Shown here: positions 17,347-25,607 of the stretch, piece by piece
How positions within the stretch are numbered: position 1 is the first letter of the stretch
Layout: every line of letters begins with the position of its first letter
Assembly: GCA_964457365.1 (NCBI GenBank)
Contig: CAYWFP010000037.1
Coordinates: forward strand, 1 to 33,660
Origin: CAYWFP01 sp964457365
GTDB lineage: Bacteria > Planctomycetota > SZUA-567
DNA length: 33,660 nucleotides
Reading direction: 5' to 3'
The notes under the pieces: generated by a model
The model's input: only the letters and a program-made list of their open reading frames with translations
What the model was told of the DNA's origin: nothing
The model's database searches: none
Position numbers and translations under genes: made by a program

Positions 17347-18441
17347 TTATTGCCTGCCCCGGCTCGGGGCAATCAGCATCGCGTCGCCGTACGAGTAGAA
17401 CCGGTACCCTTCCTCCACCGCGACGCGGTACGCCTCCAGGATCCGCTCGCGCCCGGCGAGGGCGCTGACGAGCACGAGGAGCGAACTCCGCGGCAGGTGG
17501 AAATTGGTGATCAAACCGTCGATGATCCGGAATCCGTGGCCGGGGCGGATGAAGAGATCCGTCCAGCCGCTTCCCGCGACGACGCGGGCGTTTTGCGCGG
17601 AGGCTTCCAAGGCACGCGTCGAGGTGGTGCCGACGGCGACGACGCGGCGCTTTTCTTCCTTGGCCCGGTTGATCGCCTCGGCGGTCGCGGGCGGGATCTC
17701 GTAATACTCCGCGTCCATCGCGTGTCCGTCCAGATTCGCGGCGATGATCGGGCGGAACGTGCCGGGGCCCACGTGCAGCGTCAAGTGGACGCATTCGATG
17801 CCGCGCACGCGCAAGGCCTCGTCGAGTTCCGGCGTGAAGTGCAGCCCCGCCGTCGGCGCGGCCACCGCTCCTGCTTCACGCGCGAAGGTGGTCTGGTAGC
17901 GCACGGCGTCGTCCGCGTCGGGGCCGCCTTCCGCGCGGCCGATATACGGCGGCAGCGGCACCTGCCCGCGCGCGCGCACCGCGTCCATCAACGCGGCCTC
18001 GCTCTCGACCTCGAAACGCGCCAGTACGTGCCCGCCGCCGAGGCGTTTCTCGATCACCGCGGTCAACTCGCCATCGCCGAAGGTGACGGCCCGGCCCGGC
18101 TTGAGGTGGCTGCTCGGTCGCGCCAGGCAGAGCCAGCACGGCCCGGGGGACGCGTCCGCCGCGAGCTTCGGATCGCGCGCGGCCGGGTGCACGAGCAGGA
18201 GCTCGGTCTTGCCGCCGCCGCTACGCTTTCCCATCAGCCGCGCGGGGATGACGCGGGTGTCGTTCCGGACCAGGAGATCGCCGGATTGCAGCAGGTTCGG
18301 AAGATCGGCGAAGACGTGATGCGCCGGCGCCGCCTCGCCGATCAGCGCCAGCAGGCGCGACGCATCGCGCCTCTCCGCCGGACGCTGGGCGATGCGCCCG
18401 GGCGGAAGGTCGTAGTCGTACCGCCCCAGCGAGTCGTCCAC
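17347..18441 (-). CDS. queA: S-adenosylmethionine:tRNA ribosyltransferase-isomerase
   Basis: QueA transfers and isomerises the ribosyl group of SAM onto 7-aminomethyl-7-deazaguanine in tRNA, giving epoxyqueuosine in the wobble base of Asp, Asn, His and Tyr tRNAs. The 364-residue length is typical. The N-terminus contains YDYDLPPGRIAQRPAERRDASRLL, the family signature. Later features include NDTRVIPARLMG, AAPTAGLHFTPEL, HVGPGTFRP and TNFHLPRSSLLVLVSAL, all in the expected order. The start is GTG at 18441, immediately after the TGA of the upstream gene with no spacing, which points to translational re-initiation. It is the last gene of the pepP-accB-accC-amaP-queA cluster. Note that tgt and the deazaguanine biosynthesis genes are not in the window. 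Confidence 0.96.
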   Translation of the reverse strand: MDDSLGRYDYDLPPGRIAQRPAERRDASRLLALIGEAAPAHHVFADLPNLLQSGDLLVRNDTRVIPARLMGKRSGGGKTELLLVHPAARDPKLAADASPGPCWLCLARPSSHLKPGRAVTFGDGELTAVIEKRLGGGHVLARFEVESEAALMDAVRARGQVPLPPYIGRAEGGPDADDAVRYQTTFAREAGAVAAPTAGLHFTPELDEALRVRGIECVHLTLHVGPGTFRPIIAANLDGHAMDAEYYEIPPATAEAINRAKEEKRRVVAVGTTSTRALEASAQNARVVAGSGWTDLFIRPGHGFRIIDGLITNFHLPRSSLLVLVSALAGRERILEAYRVAVEEGYRFYSYGDAMLIAPSRGRQ

Positions 18442-19035
18442 TCAGGACGACTCGGAGATCGAATCGGTCGGCGGTGGGGAGTAGACCGGGCCGGCGAACT
18501 CGCGCTCCGCCTTCTTGACGCCGCCGCGGGCGAGGTCGACGACGCTGGCGTTGATCTCGATACCCGCGCCGCTGGGGATGATACGCAGAAACGCCTCGCG
18601 CACCCGCCGCTTGAGCTCCTCGGTCCGGCCGATGACGTCCTCGGTGCGCTCGAGCTTGAACGAGACCGCGCATAACAGAGGCAACCCCTCGCCGCGGACG
18701 GTCAGCTCCACGCGCGGGTTGCTGATGTCCGGCGCGGCGGTCAATTCGTCCAACAGGCGCGACTCGATAGCGTCGACGCTGATGGTATCGGTGCCGCCGT
18801 CGGTGCTGATGGTCAGCGTCCGGTGACCCAGTCCGCGCGTGCGGCTGCGCAGCACGACCAGGATATTCCCGACCACAGCCACCACCGCCACCAGCAGAAA
18901 CGGTATGCCGAAGACATAGTGCGTCACCAGTCCGACCAGGGGTTCGCGGATCGGCTCGAACATCCACATCAGGACCACTGCCAGACCGGCGACCAGGGCG
19001 ACGACCATGTTGACCAGTTCCAGGATCTTGTGCAT
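18442..19035 (-). CDS. Alkaline-shock-response membrane anchor AmaP-like protein
   Basis: The 197-residue protein has two hydrophobic helices (about 7-26 and 40-62) followed by a soluble domain. The C-terminal part reads SVDAIESRLLDELTAAPDI, VRGEGLPLLCAVSFKLER and LKRRVREAFLRIIP, the order of the AmaP/Asp23-like fold. In Firmicutes AmaP anchors the Asp23 envelope-stress protein to the membrane. No Asp23 gene is adjacent here, so the role is uncertain and the gene may act alone. A strong GAGGAGGT ribosome binding site lies 6 bases before the ATG. It sits between accC and queA on the minus strand; queA begins immediately after its stop. The family match is at fold level and moderately secure. 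Confidence 0.7.
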   Translation of the reverse strand: MHKILELVNMVVALVAGLAVVLMWMFEPIREPLVGLVTHYVFGIPFLLVAVVAVVGNILVVLRSRTRGLGHRTLTISTDGGTDTISVDAIESRLLDELTAAPDISNPRVELTVRGEGLPLLCAVSFKLERTEDVIGRTEELKRRVREAFLRIIPSGAGIEINASVVDLARGGVKKAEREFAGPVYSPPPTDSISESS

Positions 19036-19087
19036 GCGTGTACCTCCTCATCGCGCTCGCGAGTCCTGCGCGGCCTCGCTCTGCCCG

Positions 19088-20431
19088 TTAGTGCTGAAGA
19101 AACTGCTCGTCGATGAAGTTGATATCGTAGTCGTTGTGCACGAACTTGACGTTGCCCAGTAGCGACCGGTGGAAGGGGATGGTGGTCTTGATCCCCTCGA
19201 TAATGAAGTTGTCCAGCGCCATGCTGGCGCGCTCCATCGCCTCCTCGCGGGTCTTGCCCTTGACGATCAGCTTGGCGATCATCGAGTCGTAGTGCGGCGG
19301 GATACGGTACCCCGAATAGGCGAAGGTGTCGACGCGCGTCTTCTCGCCCACGGGGGGGACGAACATATCGATGCGCCCCGGAAACGGCGCGAAGTTGCGG
19401 TCCGGGTCCTCGGCGTTGATGCGGAACTCCATGGCGTGGCCGTTGAAGCGGACGTCGCGCTGGCGCAGGCCGAGCTTCTCGCCGTCGGCGATGCGCAGTT
19501 GCATCTCCACCAGGTCGATGCCGGTGATCATCTCCGTGACCGGGTGCTCCACCTGGATGCGCGTGTTCATCTCCATGAAGAAGAACCTCCCGTCCTGGAA
19601 GAGGAACTCCACCGTGCCGACGTTGGTATAGCCGCAAGCCCGGCACAGCTTGAGCGCCGCCTCGCCCATCGCCCGGCGGGTGTTCCGGTCCAGCACCGGA
19701 GACGGCGACTCCTCGAGCAGCTTCTGGTGGCGGCGCTGGATGGTGCAGTCGCGCTCGCCGAGGTGGATCATGTTGCCGTGCTCGTCGCAGACCACCTGCA
19801 CCTCCACGTGGCGCGGACGGTCGAGATATTTCTCCAGGTAGAGCGTCCCGTCGCCGAAGGCGGCCTCGGCCTCGGACCGGGCCTGCTGCATGGCGCTCTG
19901 CAGCGAGACGTCGTTGTGGGCGATGCGGATGCCGCGCCCTCCGCCGCCGGCGGTGGCCTTAACGATGACCGGGTAGCCGATCTGCCGCGCCAGCCGCAGC
20001 GCCTCCTCGTCGTTGGGGAGCGCGCCCTCGCTGCCCGGAAGCACCGGGACGCCCGCCTCCTTGGCCAGTTCCCGCGCGGCGGCCTTGTCGGCCATTTTGG
20101 CCATGGCCTCGGAGGAGGGGCCGATGAAGGCGATGTCCAGCGAGCGGCAGATGTCGGCGAAGTGGCCGTTCTCCGAGAGGAAGCCGAAGCCGGGGTGAAT
20201 CGCCTCGACGTCGGTGATCTCCGCGGCGCTGATGACGCTGGGGATGTGCAGATAACTCTTGCCGCTCGGCGGCGGGCCGATGCATACGGCGGCGTCGGCA
20301 AGTCGAACGTGAAGGCTGTCGCGGTCTGCCTCGGAGAAGATGGCCACCGTCTCCACCCCCATGCGCTTGCAGGTGCGGATGATGCGGACGGCGATCTCCC
20401 CGCGATTGGCGATCAAGATGCGTGTGAACAT
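19088..20431 (-). CDS. accC: Acetyl-CoA carboxylase, biotin carboxylase subunit
   Basis: The 447-residue ATP-grasp enzyme carboxylates biotin on BCCP using bicarbonate and ATP, the first half-reaction of acetyl-CoA carboxylase in fatty-acid synthesis. The N-terminus KILIANRGEIAVRI-like form is seen as FTRILIANRGEIAVRI. The ATP-binding glycine-rich loop is KATAGGGGRGIRIA. The catalytic region reads FMEMNTRIQVEHPVTEM, and GHAMEFRINAEDP marks the C-terminal part. The IHPGFGFLSEN and ERDCTIQRRHQKLLEE segments are also canonical. It follows accB with a short gap of 18 bases on the minus strand, the classic accB-accC order. Length is normal (about 445-450 residues). accA and accD are not in the window, so the carboxyltransferase is encoded elsewhere. 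Confidence 0.98.
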   Translation of the reverse strand: MFTRILIANRGEIAVRIIRTCKRMGVETVAIFSEADRDSLHVRLADAAVCIGPPPSGKSYLHIPSVISAAEITDVEAIHPGFGFLSENGHFADICRSLDIAFIGPSSEAMAKMADKAAARELAKEAGVPVLPGSEGALPNDEEALRLARQIGYPVIVKATAGGGGRGIRIAHNDVSLQSAMQQARSEAEAAFGDGTLYLEKYLDRPRHVEVQVVCDEHGNMIHLGERDCTIQRRHQKLLEESPSPVLDRNTRRAMGEAALKLCRACGYTNVGTVEFLFQDGRFFFMEMNTRIQVEHPVTEMITGIDLVEMQLRIADGEKLGLRQRDVRFNGHAMEFRINAEDPDRNFAPFPGRIDMFVPPVGEKTRVDTFAYSGYRIPPHYDSMIAKLIVKGKTREEAMERASMALDNFIIEGIKTTIPFHRSLLGNVKFVHNDYDINFIDEQFLQH

Positions 20432-20449
20432 GAGCTCAATCCGCCGGGG

Positions 20450-20899
20450 CTACTGGCGCACCAGGAAGAGGGGCTGGCCGTATTCGACCGGCTCGCCGTT
20501 CTCCATCAGGATGCGGGCGATCGTGCCTTTCATGCCGGCCTTGATCTCGTTCATGATCTTCATCGCCTCGATGATGCAGACGACCGTCTCGCTGTCGACG
20601 CGCGCGCCCTCGTTGACGAAGGCCTCGGCCTCCGGGCTGGGCGCACGGTAGAACGTTCCGACGATCGGGCTGGTGATCGGCGTCAAGCCCTCGTCGTCTT
20701 CGGGCGTTCCTGCGCTCGTGGCGACCGGAGCCGTCGGCGCCGGCGCTGCCGCGGGCGCCGGTACGGGAGCGAGCAGCGGCGCCTGGGCGCCGGCTTTGCG
20801 CAGCTTGATCTTGAACTCGGGCTCCTCGAGCTGAAGTTCCACCAGTTCGTGCCCTTCCATCAACTCCAGAAGTTCCCGGATCCTGTCGGCGCTGCTCAT
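20450..20899 (-). CDS. accB: Acetyl-CoA carboxylase biotin carboxyl carrier protein
   Basis: The 149-residue carrier has the usual three parts. They are an N-terminal helix pair (about 1-35), an Ala/Pro-rich flexible linker (about 40-66), and a C-terminal biotinyl domain (about 74-148) with the biotin acceptor Lys114 in EAMKIMNE. The biotin is carried between AccC and the carboxyltransferase. Biotinyl-domain features YRAPSPEAEAFVNEGA and GQPLFLVRQ are complete. It lies 23 bases downstream of the pepP-like gene, an arrangement common in bacteria, where pepP or efp often precedes accBC, and 18 bases ahead of accC. This is one of the surest calls in the window. Confidence 0.98.
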   Translation of the reverse strand: MSSADRIRELLELMEGHELVELQLEEPEFKIKLRKAGAQAPLLAPVPAPAAAPAPTAPVATSAGTPEDDEGLTPITSPIVGTFYRAPSPEAEAFVNEGARVDSETVVCIIEAMKIMNEIKAGMKGTIARILMENGEPVEYGQPLFLVRQ

Positions 20900-20922
20900 G
20901 CCTCTCCCCTCTTCAGACCGCC

Positions 20923-22017
20923 TCAGACCACCATGGCCTCGATATCACGCGGCAATCGACTCAACCGGCGGCGCCCCGTTTCCGTTATCAGCACGATGTC
21001 CTCGATGCGGATGCCGCCCCGCCGCGGATAGTACAATCCCGGTTCGACCGTGACCACGTGCCCGGGCTGCAGCACCTCCCGCGAGCGCACCGAGAGCCGC
21101 GGCGCCTCGTGCACCGCCAGGCCCACGCCATGCCCGAGGCCGTGGCTGAAATACGCCCCACAGCCGGCTTCTTGAAATACCGCGCGCGCGGCCGCGTCCG
21201 CCGCCGCACAGGTTGCGCCCGGCAGAATGGCGGCGATGCCGGCACGCTGCGCGTCCAGAACCCGCAGGTACTTCTCGCGCCAGAAGTTATGGATCATACC
21301 GAGAAAAAGCACCCTGGTCAAGTCGGAATTGTACCCGTCCACCAAAGCACCGAAATCAATCAACAACAGCCCGCCGGCTTTGAGCTTGCGTTTTCCCGCG
21401 TGCGCGTGCGGGCGGCTGGCGTTGGCACCGGAGGCGACAATGGTCTCGAAGGCCGCGTCACTGGCGCCGCGGCGGCGCATCTGCATCTCCAGCTCCGCGC
21501 GTACCTCGATCTCGCGCATCCCCGGTTTGATCCAGGCCCTCGTCGCCTCGAACGCTCCCTCCGCGCAGCGCAGCGCTTTGCCGATGGCGCGCACCTCGGC
21601 CGCGTCTTTCAATGCCCGCAGGTCTTTCAGCTCGTCGTCGATACCGTGAAGCTTGAGCCCGCGTGCGCCGGCCTTCAACTCCTTGAATGCCGCCACGGTC
21701 AGGTGCCCCGCGCAGTAGCCCAGCTCTTTGAACCGCTGCTTGGCGGCCAGTTCGCCGGCAAAGCGTGCGGGATGCTTCTTCCATACCAGCACGTTACAGT
21801 CACCGGCGGTCTGCTCCGCTTCCTCGGTGTAGCGCGGATCGGTGATCAACCAGACGCGCTTGCGCGTCACGAGCAGCGCCGAGTCCGCGCCGGTGAAGCC
21901 GCTGAAGTAGCGCACGTCCTCAGGCCGGGTCAGATAGACGCCGCCGAGCCGGCGCCGGCGCAAGATAGCGCGCAACCGCGCACGCCGTTGCGGGATTTGT
22001 GCTTGCATGGATTTCAT
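20923..22017 (-). CDS. Xaa-Pro aminopeptidase (M24 family)
   Basis: This is a dinuclear-metal aminopeptidase that removes an N-terminal residue before proline. The catalytic half has all five expected metal ligands: two Asp in IDFGALVDGYNSDLTRVL, His in FSHGLGHGVGLAVHE, Glu in TVEPGLYYP and Glu in GIRIEDIVLITE. The N-terminal creatinase-like domain opens with ARLRAILRRRRLGGVYLTRPEDVRYFSGFTG-like order, split here by the arginine run. I take the ATG at 22017 (364 residues); a start at 22008 is equally possible, and a start at 22062 would add residues that look non-coding. No clear Shine-Dalgarno precedes either. It is the promoter-proximal gene of the acc cluster and is transcribed away from the tRNA-Leu gene. 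Cellular substrates are unknown. Confidence 0.88.
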   Translation of the reverse strand: MKSMQAQIPQRRARLRAILRRRRLGGVYLTRPEDVRYFSGFTGADSALLVTRKRVWLITDPRYTEEAEQTAGDCNVLVWKKHPARFAGELAAKQRFKELGYCAGHLTVAAFKELKAGARGLKLHGIDDELKDLRALKDAAEVRAIGKALRCAEGAFEATRAWIKPGMREIEVRAELEMQMRRRGASDAAFETIVASGANASRPHAHAGKRKLKAGGLLLIDFGALVDGYNSDLTRVLFLGMIHNFWREKYLRVLDAQRAGIAAILPGATCAAADAAARAVFQEAGCGAYFSHGLGHGVGLAVHEAPRLSVRSREVLQPGHVVTVEPGLYYPRRGGIRIEDIVLITETGRRRLSRLPRDIEAMVV

Positions 22018-22096
22018 GTTCGGTATTGTATGGATACGAAAGCGCGGAGCAAGGCGGAGCAACGTCGACGCCTTCTCGATCCCCGGCGCAGAATGC

Positions 22097-22124
22097 TTGA
22101 CAATCCCCCGTTGCGTGGTATTAT
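22097..22124 (+). promoter_or_regulatory. Sigma-70 promoter of tRNA-Leu
   Basis: A perfect TTGACA (22097-22102) and TATTAT (22119-22124, 5/6) are separated by 16 bases. Transcription should begin near 22131-22133, about a dozen bases before the tRNA 5' end. This is the strongest promoter that I can see in the window. Confidence 0.8.
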
Positions 22125-22143
22125 CCAGTGTTTACGCCCGACT

Positions 22144-22229
22144 GCGGAAGTGGCGGAATGGCAGACGCGCGTGGTTGAGGGCCACGTGGGGTAAAACCCG
22201 TGGAGGTTCAAATCCTCTCTTCCGCACCA
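22144..22229 (+). tRNA. tRNA-Leu (anticodon GAG), CCA encoded
   Basis: The 86-base sequence folds as a class II tRNA. Acceptor strands GCGGAAG (22144-22150) and CTTCCGC (22219-22225) pair perfectly. The anticodon stem CGTGG/CCACG encloses TTGAGGG, giving anticodon GAG at 22177-22179 (Leu, CUC/CUU codons). The long variable arm is GGG-TAAAA-CCC. The T loop TTCAAAT is canonical, and discriminator A (22226) is followed by an encoded CCA (22227-22229). It has its own promoter and terminator and is divergent from the pepP-like gene. It marks the border between the housekeeping acc operon and the damaged glycan-degradation patch. Confidence 0.97.
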
Positions 22230-22236
22230 GACTCCC

Positions 22237-22261
22237 ACCCACCCCGCGCGGGTGGGTTTTT
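22237..22261 (+). terminator. Rho-independent terminator of tRNA-Leu
   Basis: ACCCACCC (22237-22244) and GGGTGGGT (22250-22257) form a perfect 8-bp stem with a CGCGC loop, followed by a run of T (22257-22261). It is 8 bases after the tRNA CCA end. This is a textbook intrinsic terminator. Confidence 0.92.
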
Positions 22262-22298
22262 CGTTTCGATGCATCCGCCGGGCCTTCCCGTTCCCACG

Positions 22299-22714
22299 CT
22301 ACGCCACCGACGGCTTGACGATCGTGCGCACGTCCTGCGGACGGTGGTGCCAGCGTTTGCGCCACCAGATCAACTCCTCCAGCTCGTCCAGCGCATGGTA
22401 CGGCTTCGTCAACTCGGCGAAGTGCTCGGAAAAGAGATACTCCTGTCGCTCCTCCAGCGGGTACGGATTGGCGAAGCCGTCGAGGTAGCGCCGCAGACGC
22501 CGGCGCATCTGCTGCAGTTCCGGCGCGTAGGCCGGGTCGTCCGCGAGGTTGTGGCGCTCGCCCGGATCGCGCGAGAGGTCGTACAACTGGTCCGGCGCGA
22601 AGTAGGCCGGATGCCGCTGCAGGGTCAGGCAGGCGTCAACACCTCGCCGCCGCCGTAGCCGAGCATGTCGTGCGAGGTGTCATCGGAGATAATGCGAACG
22701 ATATTCGGTTTCAT
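22299..22714 (-). pseudogene. Sulfatase remnant with most of its middle deleted
   Basis: The start of a sulfatase is clear: ATG at 22714 with AAAGG upstream encodes MKPNIVRIISDDTSHDMLGYG, the usual N-terminal strand and metal-binding Asp-Asp of the family. This frame stops at TGA 22625-22627 after 29 codons. The shifted frame from about 22630 then reads RHPAYFAPDQLYDLSRDPGE and runs to 22299. That is the typical C-terminal end of a sulfatase (LYDLxxDPxExxNL). The formylglycine-forming CxPSR region and the whole central domain are missing. Only about 415 bp remain where a family member needs about 1.4-1.6 kb, and the two halves are out of frame. The protein cannot be active. It stands just downstream of the GH92 gene on the same strand and was probably part of one locus. 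Confidence 0.85.
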
Positions 22715-23021
22715 CTGACTTGCCTTTCCGTCTTGGTCGATTTTTCTGGTAATCGGCTGCCATAACCGGAATCACGCATTCCATGAGGACTTCAGGATAA
22801 CCATTCGGCGAATAATGGCAAGAGCAAGCCGGGCATCGTGCAATTTGCGTATTGCGAAAAAGCCGCTTGTCGCGAGACGGCCGAGCCCTCTGTTTCGGGG
22901 CATTCGGCAAAAACGGTACGCGGAAGCCGGTTGTTAACACAACACGCGCAGGTAAAACAAGAAATCCAAACTTGCCGCTATCTTCCGCGGCTATGTATGA
23001 TGTCATGCAGGAGGGCGGAAT
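22715..23021. other. 307-bp non-coding stretch between divergent genes
   Basis: This stretch lies between the sulfatase remnant (minus) and the 140-codon gene (plus). It is more AT-rich than the rest of the window. It contains a small perfect inverted repeat, GTTGT-TAAC-ACAAC (22930-22943), which could be an operator half-site pair but is short enough to be chance. A possible promoter for the plus-strand gene is at 22972-23001. No open reading frame here is convincing. Confidence 0.5.
22972..23001 (+). promoter_or_regulatory. Possible promoter ahead of the 140-codon gene
   Basis: TTGCCG (22972-22977) and TATGAT (22996-23001) are separated by 18 bases, 4/6 and 5/6 of consensus. The predicted start of transcription (about 23007-23009) would fall right at the AGGAGG at 23009-23014, leaving an unusually short leader of about 14 bases. 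That weakens the call. Confidence 0.3.
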
Positions 23022-23444
23022 TTGCGTCGGGTCGTCGTACTTATCGCGGATTGGCAGGAAATCGGCAAGTGGACGGATAACGATCCGTACGAATGTTACG
23101 GCGACCTGCCGCTGCCGACCGCGGTCAAGATCGAGATCGAGAAATGGATCGCGCGCAACACCATCGCGCGCGAAGACGGATACACCGCCGCCCAGAGCGA
23201 CTGGGAGGGCTTCCTGCTGGCCAACCGGGTGAAACACCACCTCGGCGCGGACCACAGCGTCTTTCTCTGTCGCGGCACCACGCCGTACAAGTACGGCATG
23301 GAGATCGTCGAGGCGGTCGACGCGGCAACACTGAACCCGGCCAATGCACTCGACGCCGTCGCCGGTGTGCGCGACGCCGGCTATAAAGCCGCGCTCCAGG
23401 CCTGGCTCACCGGCCAGATCCTGCCGCAGATGGCCCAGACCTGA
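23022..23444 (+). CDS. Hypothetical 140-residue protein with TTG start
   Basis: I do not recognise this protein. The TTG at 23022 is supported by an ideal AGGAGG (23009-23014) at 7-base spacing, better than most genes in the window. The product is acidic and soluble, with no signal peptide or membrane helix. It has charged, aromatic segments such as DNDPYECYGDLPLPT and LLANRVKHHLGADHS, and it ends in a helical DAVAGVRDAGYKAALQAWL. Codon use resembles the surrounding genes, so it is likely coding. It may be a complete small protein or, like its neighbours, a fragment of a larger gene that lost its other end. It runs convergently towards the GH92 gene and stops 10 bases before it. Confidence 0.5.
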   Translation: MRRVVVLIADWQEIGKWTDNDPYECYGDLPLPTAVKIEIEKWIARNTIAREDGYTAAQSDWEGFLLANRVKHHLGADHSVFLCRGTTPYKYGMEIVEAVDAATLNPANALDAVAGVRDAGYKAALQAWLTGQILPQMAQT

Positions 23445-23454
23445 GCCCGGCAGT

Positions 23455-25566
23455 TCACGCCGGCGGGGTACGCCCCCAGTCGCTCGGCTGCGCGCCCAGT
23501 TCCAGTTCCAGCGTGCCGCCGCCGGCGATCTCGGCGTGGCGCACCCAGGCACGATCGATCGTCTCGCCGTTGAGCTTTGCCCCGACGATGTAGCGTTTCT
23601 CCCTGGCACCTGGCGAGACGATGGTCAACACCTCGCCGTTGAGACCGACGCGCAACTCCACCTGCTCCCAGACCGGCGTATTCATCATATACAGGTCCTG
23701 CCCCATCAGCGGATACAGCCCCAGCGAGGCCCAGATGTAGAACGCGCTCTGGCAGCCCATGTCCTCGTTGTCGGGCAAACCGTCCATCGTCGCGCGGTAC
23801 TTGCTCGCCAGCAGGTGATCGACCGTTTCGGCGGTGCGGTCGGGACGGTCGGCATAGATGTAAAGCCAGGGCGTGTGCAGGATGATCTCCTTCCAGACGA
23901 ACCAGGCTTCGTCGGCGAAGTACCTGTCCAGGTGCTTCACGAAGGCCTCGGGGCCGCCGTGGCGGGCGATCAGCCCGGGGATGTCGTGCAGCACGTTGAG
24001 CGCCCAGTCGTGCGCCGTGCCCTCGTAGTAATACGGGCAGTTCCACGCGTCCCGGCGCGTCACCTTCCACGGATCGAAATCGGTGACCAGCCGGCCGTCG
24101 ACGCGGCGCGGGCGGAAGACCTTGCCCGCCTCGTCCCACATCTCCCAGATCCGCTTGCTGCGCGCTTCGTACTCCTCGGCGAGGCTGTCGTGCCCGAGCT
24201 TCGCCGCCAACCGCGCGATACACCAGTCCTGGTAGGCATATTCGACCATGCGCGAGGCGCACTGCGGCGTCTCGGTGCTGAGCATCCCCGTCTCGTGGTA
24301 CTCGGGGAAACGGCCCTGGCGGTGCGGGTCGTCCGGCTTGGTCTCGGCGTTGCGGCGCATGCCCGCGAGCGCGACCTCGTAATCGATACCTTCGAGGTTT
24401 TTCATGGCGGCCTCGGCGATGAGAATATCCGCCGAGCACCCGCCCTGCACGTGGGCGGAATGACCGATGATCCAGGCGTCGGGGATCCAGCCGGTGTGCT
24501 TGCCGATATCCAGCAGGCATTTCAGAAAGTCGATCTCCAGCGCCGGGGCGATGCAGGTGATGAGCTGGTTGGCATTGCGCACGCTGTCCCAGAGGCAGTA
24601 GAAGTCGTTGAACTGTCGCACGCCCGAGTGCCAGAGTGGGAACTCGTCGTCGACGCCCAGGTCCGCGGGCATGCACAGGAGCCGCGTCATCAGCGTGTAC
24701 AGCATCGTCCGCTGCGACTCGCTCCCGCCCTCGACGCGGATCGTCTCCAGCCACGGCCGCCAGGCCGCGGCCACGGATTCGCGGACCGTTTCGAACGACC
24801 GGCTCGCCGCGTCCTCGGCGTGCCGCCGTGCCTGGGCGATGCTGACGAAGCTGACGCCGACGACCAGGTTGACCTCGCGCTGCCGGCCCAGGCCCACCGC
24901 CGCGCGCGCGTCGCGGCCGTAGACGAAACGCGTGCAGGGATGGATGCCGGCGGCCTCCATCCGGAAAGCCGTCGCCGGCGCGTTCCAGCGGGCGTAGAAG
25001 TGGACGCGGTAGGGAAAGTCGTGCCCCCAGCCGCCGCGGTACTCGCCGTAACCGGCCAGCTCGTTCTCGGAGAGAGCCTCGATATAGCTGTGCAGGCAGA
25101 TCGCCACATGTTCGCCAGCGGTCGGCTTCTCGACAACGAACGTCTGGACCACCGCGCCCATGTCGAAGAGGAGGTTCGCCTCGCCCGCGGGAAACCGGAA
25201 GCGATGCACCCCCGCGCGCGCGGTACAGGTCAGCTCCACCTCGATGTTCTCCGGCAGCAGGCGGCAGGCGTAGTAGCCGCAGGCGGTCTGCTGGTCGGCG
25301 TAGGCGGTCGGTTCGACATGGCAGCGCGGGGTGCCGCCGAAAGGCATGACCCGGACGATGCCGTAGCGCGACTCGCCGCCGGTGCCGCTGACGTGCAACT
25401 GGCCGAAGCCGGCGATGGGCTGGTCGGGGTAAAAGCCGCCGGTCGGCTGCGGCGGTTTCGAGTCGGGACCCGGGCGCGCCAGCCCCAGCGGCATGTACGG
25501 CCCGATCAAACAGTTGCCGCCGCCGGTGACGCCGATGCGCGGATCGATGTGATCGATGGGATCCAT
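23455..25566 (-). CDS. GH92 alpha-mannosidase family glycoside hydrolase
   Basis: The 703-residue protein belongs to GH92, calcium-dependent exo-alpha-mannosidases that act on mannose-rich glycans such as N-glycans. Family landmarks appear in order. The N-terminus DPRIGVTGGGNCLIGPYMPLG fits the GH92 start. In the (alpha/alpha)6 barrel come FNDFYCLWDSVR (family SLWDTFR), ADILIAEAAMK, YYYEGTAHDW, and finally LPDNEDMGCQSAFYIWASLGLYP, which carries the Asn-Glu-Asp segment (family GNEDCG). The length matches intact family members. The ATG at 25566 has AAGGAA 6 bases upstream. No signal peptide is visible at this start, so secretion is unclear. It is 41 bases downstream of the damaged GH31 gene, probably one transcript. 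Of the three glycan genes here it is the only one that looks functional. Confidence 0.9.
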   Translation of the reverse strand: MDPIDHIDPRIGVTGGGNCLIGPYMPLGLARPGPDSKPPQPTGGFYPDQPIAGFGQLHVSGTGGESRYGIVRVMPFGGTPRCHVEPTAYADQQTACGYYACRLLPENIEVELTCTARAGVHRFRFPAGEANLLFDMGAVVQTFVVEKPTAGEHVAICLHSYIEALSENELAGYGEYRGGWGHDFPYRVHFYARWNAPATAFRMEAAGIHPCTRFVYGRDARAAVGLGRQREVNLVVGVSFVSIAQARRHAEDAASRSFETVRESVAAAWRPWLETIRVEGGSESQRTMLYTLMTRLLCMPADLGVDDEFPLWHSGVRQFNDFYCLWDSVRNANQLITCIAPALEIDFLKCLLDIGKHTGWIPDAWIIGHSAHVQGGCSADILIAEAAMKNLEGIDYEVALAGMRRNAETKPDDPHRQGRFPEYHETGMLSTETPQCASRMVEYAYQDWCIARLAAKLGHDSLAEEYEARSKRIWEMWDEAGKVFRPRRVDGRLVTDFDPWKVTRRDAWNCPYYYEGTAHDWALNVLHDIPGLIARHGGPEAFVKHLDRYFADEAWFVWKEIILHTPWLYIYADRPDRTAETVDHLLASKYRATMDGLPDNEDMGCQSAFYIWASLGLYPLMGQDLYMMNTPVWEQVELRVGLNGEVLTIVSPGAREKRYIVGAKLNGETIDRAWVRHAEIAGGGTLELELGAQPSDWGRTPPA

Positions 25567-25607
25567 GCCGATTCCTTTTCGTCAATGGTCGTAACGCGTG
25601 GTAACAT

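Noticed and set aside
22680..23609. Minus-strand 309-codon open frame across the non-coding stretch
   Set aside because: It is antisense to the 140-codon gene and has low-complexity Arg/Pro translation; the sulfatase start explains the real signal on that strand.
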